From JAICLK01 sp035478715 (lineage in GTDB: Bacteria > Patescibacteriota > Saccharimonadia > Saccharimonadales > UBA4665): DNA of 8,954 nt. The notes beneath the pieces were generated by a model. It was not told where the DNA came from, made no database searches, and saw nothing but the letters and a program-made list of their open reading frames with translations. The stretch is from NCBI GenBank assembly GCA_035478715.1, contig DATIJK010000027.1, forward strand, positions 1 through 8,954, written 5' to 3'. This document shows positions 1 to 4,460 of this stretch, piece by piece. Position numbers and translations under genes: made by a program. Position 1 is the stretch's first letter, and each line of letters opens with the position of its first letter.

Positions 1-485
1 TCGTTGGCTAATGCCAACCGAATTGCGACTTTGCTATAAGAACTGTTCGATATAACCATAGCCCGGTCGCAATCGTATAAATTCAATCCGGTTACTACTT
101 GCCGTACTGCATCGGCTTTGACTAATCCAGAATGGCGTTTAGCTTGAATGCCCCAGCGAGTATCATCTTTTTCGGCTATTATATCAACTCCAAAATCATA
201 CCGTTCTGTTAGTGAAACATTTCGGAAACCATTGTTACGTAGTAGTGCTGCGACATACTCTTCAAATTCCAATCCATCCATCATATCGACATTTTGAAAT
301 TGCAAAGATCGGCTGCGGCGTAAGTAATTCCAGGTTAATTTCAGCAGTATTAAACATCCGATCACGCCAACTGAAATGTAGGCTATATGCACGAGTTGCG
401 CCCGGTGCATCCAAGCGGCGGCTCCGACAAGTACGAAAATAGGGAAGGCTAGATCATTGGATTGAGATCGTGAATGGCGCGACAT
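1..485 (-). CDS. Membrane-anchored Mrr-like restriction endonuclease, 3' part outside window
   Basis: The reverse-strand frame opens at ATG 485-483 and stays open for 161 codons to the window edge, so the C-terminus is missing. Residues about 12-26 and 31-50 are hydrophobic and should form one or two membrane segments, followed by a basic stretch (RRSR, 56-59). The soluble part then matches the Mrr_cat/restriction endonuclease family of the PD-(D/E)xK fold: MDGLEFEEYVAALLRNNGF (residues 69-87, with a likely catalytic Glu at 73 or 75), FGVDIIA with Asp101, and IQAKR with the QxK pair Gln114/Lys116. Further family signatures are VRQVVTGL and AMVISNS. Family members cleave DNA, some of them modified DNA; the substrate here is unknown. 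A good ribosome site, GGAGG at 496-492, lies 6 nt before the ATG and supports this start. The membrane anchor suggests action on DNA near the envelope, which is inference. No methyltransferase gene is visible in the window. Confidence 0.85.
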   Translation of the reverse strand, partial: MSRHSRSQSNDLAFPIFVLVGAAAWMHRAQLVHIAYISVGVIGCLILLKLTWNYLRRSRSLQFQNVDMMDGLEFEEYVAALLRNNGFRNVSLTERYDFGVDIIAEKDDTRWGIQAKRHSGLVKADAVRQVVTGLNLYDCDRAMVISNSSYSKVAIRLALAN

Positions 486-486
486 A

Positions 487-585
487 TTAAACCTCCACGC
501 CAATCTCTAACTCGTCAAAAGCTTTGTCAATTTTCTCCAAACCGGTTAAAAAAGAGTTCCATGTTTGGTCAACATGGGTCACCAT
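487..585 (-). CDS. Possible 32-residue micro-ORF just upstream of the endonuclease
   Basis: ATG at 585-583 opens a 32-codon frame that ends in TAA at 489-487, one base before the endonuclease ATG. The endonuclease ribosome site GGAGG lies inside its last codons, an arrangement that would allow translational coupling. The second half (SFLTGLEKIDKAFDELE) looks like an amphipathic, charged helix rather than random translation. The first residues, MVTHVDQ, recur as LVSHVDQ in the matching frame of a diverged direct repeat near 2640. A TATAAT at 603-598 lies 12 nt before the ATG. Against it: no convincing ribosome site, small size, and the shared segment may be a DNA repeat rather than coding. No function is assigned. 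Confidence 0.3.
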   Translation of the reverse strand: MVTHVDQTWNSFLTGLEKIDKAFDELEIGVEV

Positions 586-586
586 T
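554..586 (+). repeat. Direct repeat copy 1 (33 bp) beside a terminator hairpin
   Basis: By hand alignment this 33-bp segment matches positions 2618-2650 at 26 of 33 bases in the same orientation. Its core is TTGGTCAACATGGGTCACCA here and TTGGTCAACGTGGCTCACCA there. It contains a 7-bp inverted repeat, CCATGTT/AACATGG (559-565 with 571-577). In both copies a terminator-like hairpin starts about 11-18 nt to the right. The two copies bracket the nucleotidyltransferase and lipoprotein genes. Confidence 0.6.
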
Positions 587-603
587 CTTAGTATTAGATT
601 ATA

Positions 604-631
604 AAAAGTTCCACAATCTTGTGGGACTTTT
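604..631 (-). terminator. Intrinsic terminator after the nucleotidyltransferase gene
   Basis: An 11-bp stem (604-614 with 621-631, one G·U pair) closes a 6-nt loop AATCTT. Read on the minus strand it lies 52 nt past the nucleotidyltransferase stop and runs into TTTTTAT, a U tract. The plus-strand side also has TTTTGTTTTAT, so it could work both ways, but the only gene ending here is the minus-strand one. It separates the nucleotidyltransferase from the downstream endonuclease. A second, weaker hairpin (AACTCA 643-648 with TGAGTT 656-661) sits between the stop codon and this one. Confidence 0.75.
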
Positions 632-682
632 GTTTTATGCCAAACTCAGTTATTTTGAGTTCGACTCCTCTATGACGTGGCG

Positions 683-1426
683 TCAATCTTCAAATGCAAT
701 GCCCTGCTCAATGAGATATTGAATGATTTCATTAAGCATTTTCTCAACTACAACCTGTAATTCCGGGGTAGGTAAGTTCAAGTCGGAGATAACGCTTTCG
801 CCAAGTAGTTTAAACGACGGGAAATTGATAGGTAAGCTCATGGCTTTTCCCGGAAAGCTTGCTGCACTTAAGTAGTAAGACTTATTAACCACTCCCAAGA
901 AGGTGATCATCTTGGTAAAGAGCCGGTTTGCTATATAAAGAACTTGCTTCCTCGTGCCGAATTGTGCCGTGTTTACGAATTTATTGCATTCTTCATAGAT
1001 CTCTTGTAAAAATATATGACGGATATAGGGCTTGAAATCTTGCCGTATCGTCTCTTCGTACAATTGCTTATAGGTATCGAATAAATGTTGCTCATCTTTG
1101 AGAGGCTTTGCCGTAACAAACTTACCTACGAGGATCGGCCATCGCATATTAACAGATGTAATTTTGCTAGTAATAATGTCTTGGCTAAAAATATCTATAC
1201 CGTAGCTTAGGCCGTTTTGTACTCCTTCGATATCATCAATAATCTTTTCTCCTTTTACTACCGCGATCATGTCAACATCAGAATAGTCCATATCCTCGTC
1301 GCGGCTCATTGAACCAAAGTGGGCTACAGCCAGTAAGTCGGATCCATACTTTTCTTGTAGGCGAACAACTAAGTTCTTGGAAAGATTAACTCGTTCTTCG
1401 TGCGTGTGATTTATTGGGTAGTTCAT
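683..1426 (-). CDS. Nucleotidyltransferase-fold protein, kanamycin nucleotidyltransferase-like
   Basis: This 247-residue protein has the nucleotidyltransferase signature HFGSMSRDEDMDYSDVDM: the Gly-Ser pair is at 38-39, the metal-binding Asp residues are 50 and 52, and the probable third Asp is 78 in GIDIF. The C-terminal half (KQVLYIANRLFTKMITFLGVVNKSYYLSAAS, then LPINFPSFKLL) resembles the helical C-terminal domain of kanamycin nucleotidyltransferase. Such enzymes transfer an AMP moiety to aminoglycoside hydroxyls, but the substrate cannot be told from sequence and resistance is not shown. Start choice: a TTG at 1444 is possible, but ATG 1426-1424 is preferred because TATACT lies exactly 6 nt before it and no ribosome site precedes either codon; a leaderless mRNA would fit. 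It ends in TGA, ruling out the code in which TGA is glycine. It is followed by a terminator and stands alone. Confidence 0.8.
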   Translation of the reverse strand: MNYPINHTHEERVNLSKNLVVRLQEKYGSDLLAVAHFGSMSRDEDMDYSDVDMIAVVKGEKIIDDIEGVQNGLSYGIDIFSQDIITSKITSVNMRWPILVGKFVTAKPLKDEQHLFDTYKQLYEETIRQDFKPYIRHIFLQEIYEECNKFVNTAQFGTRKQVLYIANRLFTKMITFLGVVNKSYYLSAASFPGKAMSLPINFPSFKLLGESVISDLNLPTPELQVVVEKMLNEIIQYLIEQGIAFED

Positions 1427-1432
1427 TGATAA

Positions 1433-1461
1433 AGTATAGTTCAATTAAATAGCTATGCCCA
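1433..1461 (-). promoter_or_regulatory. Promoter candidate of the nucleotidyltransferase (leaderless spacing)
   Basis: Minus-strand -10 TATACT (1438-1433) is followed by six bases and then the ATG. TGGGCA (1461-1456), four of six matches to the -35 consensus, is 17 bp upstream. Transcription would start at or next to the ATG. No Shine-Dalgarno sequence is present. Confidence 0.5.
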
Positions 1462-1466
1462 AAACT

Positions 1467-1589
1467 TCAACTGGGATCAAGTTCTTCCTGATCGGTAAGA
1501 TGAACCTTGCCAGCTCGGTACATCATATCTGTTACTTTAGTTTGGTTCTCGTAAGCTTGGACTCCCGCAATGCCTGTAAAAGGATTTAC
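1467..1589 (-). pseudogene. Orphan coding-like tail, possible gene remnant
   Basis: On the minus strand a frame of 40 sense codons ends in TGA at 1469-1467, 40 nt before the nucleotidyltransferase ATG. Its translation looks protein-like in its last part: GIAGVQAYENQTKVTDMMY, then RAGKVHLTDQEELDPS. It has no start codon at its upstream end: an in-frame TAA sits directly before it, inside the AT-rich dyad at 1591-1611. Only an internal ATG-ATG at 1526-1521 could start a peptide of about 19 residues, without a ribosome site. I read this as the possible 3' end of a gene whose upstream part was replaced by the lipoprotein unit. It may also be chance; a 50-codon plus-strand frame (1454-1606) overlaps it. 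I do not recognise the family. Confidence 0.3.
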
Positions 1590-1613
1590 TTATATCATAA
1601 AATATGATATAAT
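1585..1613 (+). promoter_or_regulatory. Strong promoter of the lipoprotein gene
   Basis: The -35 TTTACT (1585-1590, four of six consensus matches) and a perfect -10 TATAAT (1608-1613) are 17 bp apart. The -10 is extended, with TG at 1605-1606. Transcription should start near 1620, giving a leader of about 55 nt before ATG 1676. The spacer and -10 are covered by a perfect dyad (1591-1611), so repression by a dimeric regulator is plausible. Confidence 0.7.
1591..1611. repeat. 9-3-9 perfect dyad overlapping the promoter (operator candidate)
   Basis: TATATCATA, a 3-bp AAA centre, then TATGATATA form a perfect inverted repeat spanning the spacer and most of the -10 box. The position is that of a repressor operator. 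Because it is symmetric, TA-rich -10-like hexamers also occur on the minus strand. No regulator gene is present in the window. Confidence 0.6.
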
Positions 1614-1675
1614 ATGTATAATTCCTGAAATTGTCTATCACTGACCGAAATATATTTCATGGGAGTTCTTATTAT

Positions 1676-2575
1676 ATGAAAACCAGCGAGCAGCAACCAG
1701 GATTCAGAAAGCGTGCCTTTGCAGCAACGGGCGCTGCGGTGCTTGCATTTAGTTTGGGCGCTTGTAGTAGTGCGAATACCGCACCGGTGCCTAGTGGGTA
1801 TTCTAGCGTAGTCGGAATAGGCGGTTCGTACGAGGCGGGTTTTGCTGCTGGACCGCTTGTAATTGGTATGCCGAAGCGTTGTCTGCAGACTGCGGCTGCG
1901 AACCCGCTTCAAGTCGCTCGTGAACTGGGCGTACCGGTGCACAACTTCGCGTGCAGCGGTGCGAAGACAAGTGATGTGCTGAGCAAAACTGGCTCAAAAC
2001 GCCAGCCAGCACAGCTGCGTTTGGCTGAACGGGCAATGCGCGATGCACTGGTGACTGTGCTGGTTGGTGGCAACGACGTGGGTTGGATGCAATATCTGGA
2101 GCATTGCGCACAAAAGGGTTGCGCCAGTTTGCCTGCCGCCGCAATTGACTCGCCGCGCTACCAGCGACTAACGCATAACATCGAAGCCATCGTGGGTACG
2201 GCTTACCATGACGGCGCGCGTAAAGTTCTAGTTGACGGCTATGTAAATCCCGGGAAGTTGGACTGTTTGCTGACGCTTGGCCTAACGCGTCACCGCATGA
2301 CACACATGGATTACCAACGGATAGATCAGGCACTGTGGCTATTGAATGGCGCACTAGAATCAGGCGCGGAAAACGCAGGAGCGCAATATGTGCCGCTTGA
2401 CCAAGCGTTTTTCGAGCATGGTGTCTGTGTGCCCAAGGTGGCGCAAGGCTACGTGGCAGTCAATGAATCCGGACCATGGCTCGCTGGTCCGCACTACCTG
2501 AATGGTGGCGGTGCATGGCATCCGATCCAGGCGGGCCAGAACGAAATTGCCCGCCTAAACTTGCAAGCGGCTTAA
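1676..2575 (+). CDS. SGNH/GDSL-family hydrolase, predicted lipoprotein
   Basis: This 299-residue protein begins with a basic n-region (RKR, 11-13), a hydrophobic stretch and the lipobox LGAC with Cys30, so it should be a surface-anchored lipoprotein. SGNH blocks follow: GIGGSYEAG with nucleophile Ser51, FACSGAKTSD with Gly95, VLVGGNDVGW with Asn133, and AWHPIQAGQ with His282. The usual Asp three residues before the His is Gly, so catalysis may rely on a Ser-His dyad helped by a backbone carbonyl, as described for Streptomyces scabies esterase. Cys69/Cys93 sit where actinobacterial secreted SGNH lipases have a disulfide; Cys144/Cys149 may form another. Likely activity is esterase/lipase on envelope lipids or acyl groups; the substrate is unknown. 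ATG 1676 is chosen over TTG 1631 because GGGAG (1661-1665) is well placed and the signal peptide starts properly. GC is higher than in its neighbours, suggesting transfer, possibly from an actinobacterium. Confidence 0.85.
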   Translation: MKTSEQQPGFRKRAFAATGAAVLAFSLGACSSANTAPVPSGYSSVVGIGGSYEAGFAAGPLVIGMPKRCLQTAAANPLQVARELGVPVHNFACSGAKTSDVLSKTGSKRQPAQLRLAERAMRDALVTVLVGGNDVGWMQYLEHCAQKGCASLPAAAIDSPRYQRLTHNIEAIVGTAYHDGARKVLVDGYVNPGKLDCLLTLGLTRHRMTHMDYQRIDQALWLLNGALESGAENAGAQYVPLDQAFFEHGVCVPKVAQGYVAVNESGPWLAGPHYLNGGGAWHPIQAGQNEIARLNLQAA

Positions 2576-2617
2576 GCTTTCAATTTACCCCTTTATTCCT
2601 TACATACATTTAAAAGC

Positions 2618-2650
2618 GAGTACTTTGATTGGTCAACGTGGCTCACCAAT
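2618..2650 (+). repeat. Direct repeat copy 2 (33 bp) beside a terminator hairpin
   Basis: This is the partner of 554-586, 26 of 33 bases identical. It has a perfect 6-bp inverted repeat at its ends, ATTGGT (2628-2633) with ACCAAT (2645-2650). The lipoprotein terminator begins 11 nt to the right. The minus-strand frame through it gives LVSHVDQ, matching MVTHVDQ in copy 1, but no start codon or open frame of useful length supports a gene here. Confidence 0.6.
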
Positions 2651-2661
2651 GAAATTTTTAC

Positions 2662-2685
2662 AAGATGCTCGATCTGGGGCATCTT
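2662..2685 (+). terminator. Intrinsic terminator of the lipoprotein gene
   Basis: AAGATGC (2662-2668) pairs with GCATCTT (2679-2685), extended inward by a U·G and a C-G pair to nine base pairs with a 6-nt loop. TTTTGATT covers the end of the stem and what follows. It lies about 87 nt after the lipoprotein stop codon. No U tract follows on the minus strand, so it is likely one-way. Confidence 0.7.
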
Positions 2686-2705
2686 TTGATTAACTGCAGT
2701 TCGAG

Positions 2706-2735
2706 TATTATGCAGCATAATATTTATTAAATATT
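2706..2735. repeat. Two overlapping 8-1-8 perfect dyads
   Basis: TATTATGC-A-GCATAATA (2706-2722) and AATATTTA-T-TAAATATT (2719-2735) are perfect inverted repeats that share four bases. They lie between the lipoprotein terminator and the stop codon of the minus-strand membrane protein. A 10-bp palindrome AACTGCAGTT lies just to the left, near 2692-2701. They could be a protein-binding site or weak AT-rich 3' hairpins of the minus-strand transcript. The rest of the 2576-2752 intergenic stretch shows nothing else apart from the repeat and terminator listed separately. Confidence 0.5.
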
Positions 2736-2752
2736 TAGATTGCTTTGAATAA

Positions 2753-3154
2753 TTACTTTTTATCTGGATTGATCGGTTTTGGCTGGGGTTTTGATTTGGA
2801 TTTTGGCAGATGGCTGGCAATCATATATAGCAGGGAAAACCAGAATATGAAATTGACTGCTAGGTTGACGTAGCTGAAGCCTTCGAGTTCTGTTGATGCA
2901 CTTGAATATCCGGCATAGTTGGGCGATTTTGAATTATTGTTGGCCGGTTCGAAGGTCACCGTTGAACGATAGGCAAGGGGGTATCCATACATGCGGTGGC
3001 TAAGCGTACCGAGCGGCTGCTTGTCGATGTTGGCACAACCAGGTGATTCAACGCAGGCTGACACATTTGATACACTGCTCCATCGCACGATACAGGCGCT
3101 AAAAAGCACGGCTAATATAGATATCACCACCCATTTGTTAAAGAATTTTTTCAT
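2753..3154 (-). CDS. Small two-helix membrane protein, unknown function
   Basis: I do not recognise this 133-residue protein. It starts with KK and a hydrophobic helix (about 8-24: VVISILAVLFSACIV). The end of that helix is a poor lipobox, because Phe rather than Leu stands three residues before Cys21. A polar loop (25-95) carries Cys34 and Cys40, which could pair if extracytoplasmic, plus many Ser/Asn/Tyr residues. A second helix (about 96-114: NLAVNFIFWFSLLYMIASH) leads into a Lys/Pro tail (KSKSKPQPKPINPDKK) that by the positive-inside rule should be cytoplasmic. The ATG at 3154-3152 has no ribosome site; instead GATAAT lies six bases before it, 17 bp from TTGTAA. It is co-directional with the phosphotransferase gene 48 bp upstream but appears to have its own promoter, overlaid by two dyads. 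Confidence 0.7.
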   Translation of the reverse strand: MKKFFNKWVVISILAVLFSACIVRWSSVSNVSACVESPGCANIDKQPLGTLSHRMYGYPLAYRSTVTFEPANNNSKSPNYAGYSSASTELEGFSYVNLAVNFIFWFSLLYMIASHLPKSKSKPQPKPINPDKK

Positions 3155-3160
3155 ACGTTA

Positions 3161-3189
3161 ATTATCCGATAATGATATAAAAATTACAA
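3161..3189 (-). promoter_or_regulatory. Promoter of the small membrane protein (leaderless spacing)
   Basis: Minus-strand -35 TTGTAA (3189-3184, four of six) and -10 GATAAT (3166-3161, five of six) are separated by exactly 17 bp. Six bases then lead to the ATG, so the transcript would start at the start codon. Confidence 0.55.
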
Positions 3190-3195
3190 TGTAAT
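3161..3195. repeat. Twin 13-bp ATTA-N5-TAAT dyads over a promoter (operator candidate)
   Basis: ATTATCCGATAAT (3161-3173) and ATTACAATGTAAT (3183-3195) are each perfect 6-1-6 inverted repeats, and they share the outer ATTA/TAAT. Their centres are 22 bp apart, about two helical turns, so bound dimers would face the same side of the DNA. One covers the -10 and the other the -35 of the membrane protein promoter. They fill most of the 48 bp between the phosphotransferase stop and the membrane protein start. Confidence 0.5.
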
Positions 3196-3202
3196 CTCGG
3201 CA

Positions 3203-4141
3203 TTAATCTTTTGAAAGTTCGCTGCCCAAAGATTTTATCAAATTACCGTAATCAAACTGGTACTGCGCCAAGCGGTCATCTTCAATCGGATGGCCGGACT
3301 GGTGCACTTTCCAATAGTTGTATGTCGCAGTGCATAGCTTGTCGACCAGAATGTCAATTTCAATCAGGCGTTCGTTAATTGTGCCACCCGCGTCCGCATA
3401 CCCGTTAAATAGTGCCGATCGTTCATCCGGTGTGATATGTACGCGCCATCGTCCGTCATTCAGTTCCATATCCGGATAATAGATAGTTGAAAAATCTGAC
3501 ATCGGGTCTTTGAATGACGCGAATTCCCAATCAATCAAAGATACTTCGTCGCCATTAACCAGGAAGTTATTCGGTGTCAAATCCCCATGAATGAGAGATT
3601 TATGTATCGGCTCAAACTTTTGATTTTGCGCAATAAAAAAGTCATGTGCCTTGTTGATAAGCTTGTGTAACGTTTGGTCAGGGTGATGTAATAGTTTATT
3701 TTCATCACCGAACATTTTGGATGCCCGTAAATAATCGTCCCAAAAATTAATAGCTGATAGTTCGGGTTCAACAATTTTGTGGATTTTGGCAAGTAGTTGC
3801 CCAAGACTTCGATATTGCTGTAAGTTGAGCCGGTCAACCTGTTGTCCTGGAACAAAACTTTCAATGATCCACAATCTGTTCTTTATTTTTTTGTTGCCAT
3901 CAAAAAATAGTAAGTGCGGAACACGATTGAAATCCATCAGTTCAAGCGCGTCGGCCTCTAATTGCAGCATCCATGAACTTTCAAATCTTGAAATTCTAAG
4001 TACAGCTTTACTGTTGCCGCAGTCAAGCGCAAAGGTGTCATTGACTTCGCCGCCGCCAAGTTCAGAATATTTGCCGGTAAACCCTTGCAGGCCGCTACTA
4101 TTTACGGCATGCTGTATGTCGGCATTAGTAATATCGTGCAT
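3203..4141 (-). CDS. APH/choline kinase-fold phosphotransferase
   Basis: This 312-residue protein shows the aminoglycoside phosphotransferase (PF01636-type) kinase fold. The N-lobe has a loop YSELGGGEVNDTFAL (25-39) and the strand AVLRIS (46-51) carrying the basic nucleotide-binding position. Glu62 in LQLEADAL is a candidate for the pairing helix glutamate. The catalytic loop is IHGDLTPNNFL with Asp187 and Asn192, and the metal-binding motif is IDWEFA with Asp204. The spacing and ending of the catalytic motifs resemble choline kinase-like and generic APH proteins. The substrate may be a small alcohol, sugar or antibiotic and cannot be told. All key residues are present, so it should be active. 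Length is normal for the family. TATAAT lies 7 nt before the ATG within the 35-bp gap after the DUF2277 gene, suggesting a separate promoter with no leader. Confidence 0.85.
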   Translation of the reverse strand: MHDITNADIQHAVNSSGLQGFTGKYSELGGGEVNDTFALDCGNSKAVLRISRFESSWMLQLEADALELMDFNRVPHLLFFDGNKKIKNRLWIIESFVPGQQVDRLNLQQYRSLGQLLAKIHKIVEPELSAINFWDDYLRASKMFGDENKLLHHPDQTLHKLINKAHDFFIAQNQKFEPIHKSLIHGDLTPNNFLVNGDEVSLIDWEFASFKDPMSDFSTIYYPDMELNDGRWRVHITPDERSALFNGYADAGGTINERLIEIDILVDKLCTATYNYWKVHQSGHPIEDDRLAQYQFDYGNLIKSLGSELSKD

Positions 4142-4148
4142 TAAGCGA

Positions 4149-4154
4149 ATTATA
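4149..4154 (-). promoter_or_regulatory. -10 box of the phosphotransferase gene
   Basis: A perfect minus-strand TATAAT is followed by seven bases and the ATG. The best -35 candidate, TAAACA, is 19 bp upstream and overlaps the stop codon region of the DUF2277 gene, so the -35 is weak. There is no Shine-Dalgarno sequence before this ATG. Confidence 0.45.
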
Positions 4155-4176
4155 GCGCATTATTGCTGTGCGGTGT

Positions 4177-4443
4177 TTAGCCGAAGCGTTTGATTGCACG
4201 GGCGTGGGCTTTGGCGGATTCGGTTTCGCGGTTTTTGTGCGGCGCATCAGTTGTGAGCGAACTTAGCAACTGCGTGGCCGCTAACGCAACCTCTTCGATA
4301 GCGCGATTAAAAGCTTCTTCGTTGGCTTGCGAGGGTTTTTGATATCCAGACAATTTCCGCACGAACTGCAATGATGCGTCGCGAATTTCTTCGTCCGTAG
4401 CTGGCGGGTCGAAGTTAAATAAAACTTTGATGTTCCTGCACAT
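4177..4443 (-). CDS. DUF2277 family protein
   Basis: The 88-residue sequence fits the DUF2277 family end to end as I recall it: it opens MCRNIKVLFNFDPPAT, continues EEIRDASLQFVRKLSGYQKPS and NEEAFNRAIEEVA, and ends AHARAIKRFG. The function of the family is unknown, so I assign none. It is a small, soluble, helix-rich protein without signal peptide or membrane segment. A strong ribosome site AAGGAGG (4454-4448) sits 4 nt before the ATG and lies in the 17-bp gap after the lipid kinase stop. The two genes are therefore likely cotranscribed, with this one second. This is one of the few genes here with a clear Shine-Dalgarno sequence, consistent with an operon-internal position. Confidence 0.9.
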   Translation of the reverse strand: MCRNIKVLFNFDPPATDEEIRDASLQFVRKLSGYQKPSQANEEAFNRAIEEVALAATQLLSSLTTDAPHKNRETESAKAHARAIKRFG

Positions 4444-4460
4444 TGTTCCTCCTTCGAGAA

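Noticed and set aside
656..670. GAGTTCGACTCC looks like a tRNA T-arm
   Set aside because: The stem is only three pairs (GAG/CTC), no acceptor, D or anticodon arms can be built around it, and it lies beside the nucleotidyltransferase stop.
1454..1606. 50-codon plus-strand frame starting ATG 1454
   Set aside because: No ribosome site, it runs through the promoter dyad, and its translation is less protein-like than the overlapping minus-strand frame.
1803..2354. Long minus-strand frame inside the lipoprotein gene
   Set aside because: Antisense shadow of a GC-rich gene whose plus-strand frame carries a signal peptide and all SGNH blocks.
554..2685. Repeat-plus-hairpin units as integron attC sites
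   Set aside because: GGTCAAC does not fit the RYYYAAC core, the hairpins look like terminators, and the genes between are not in a common orientation.
2593..2820. 75-codon minus-strand frame across the lipoprotein terminator
   Set aside because: It starts inside the small membrane protein gene in another frame and runs through terminator, dyads and repeat, so it is a shadow.
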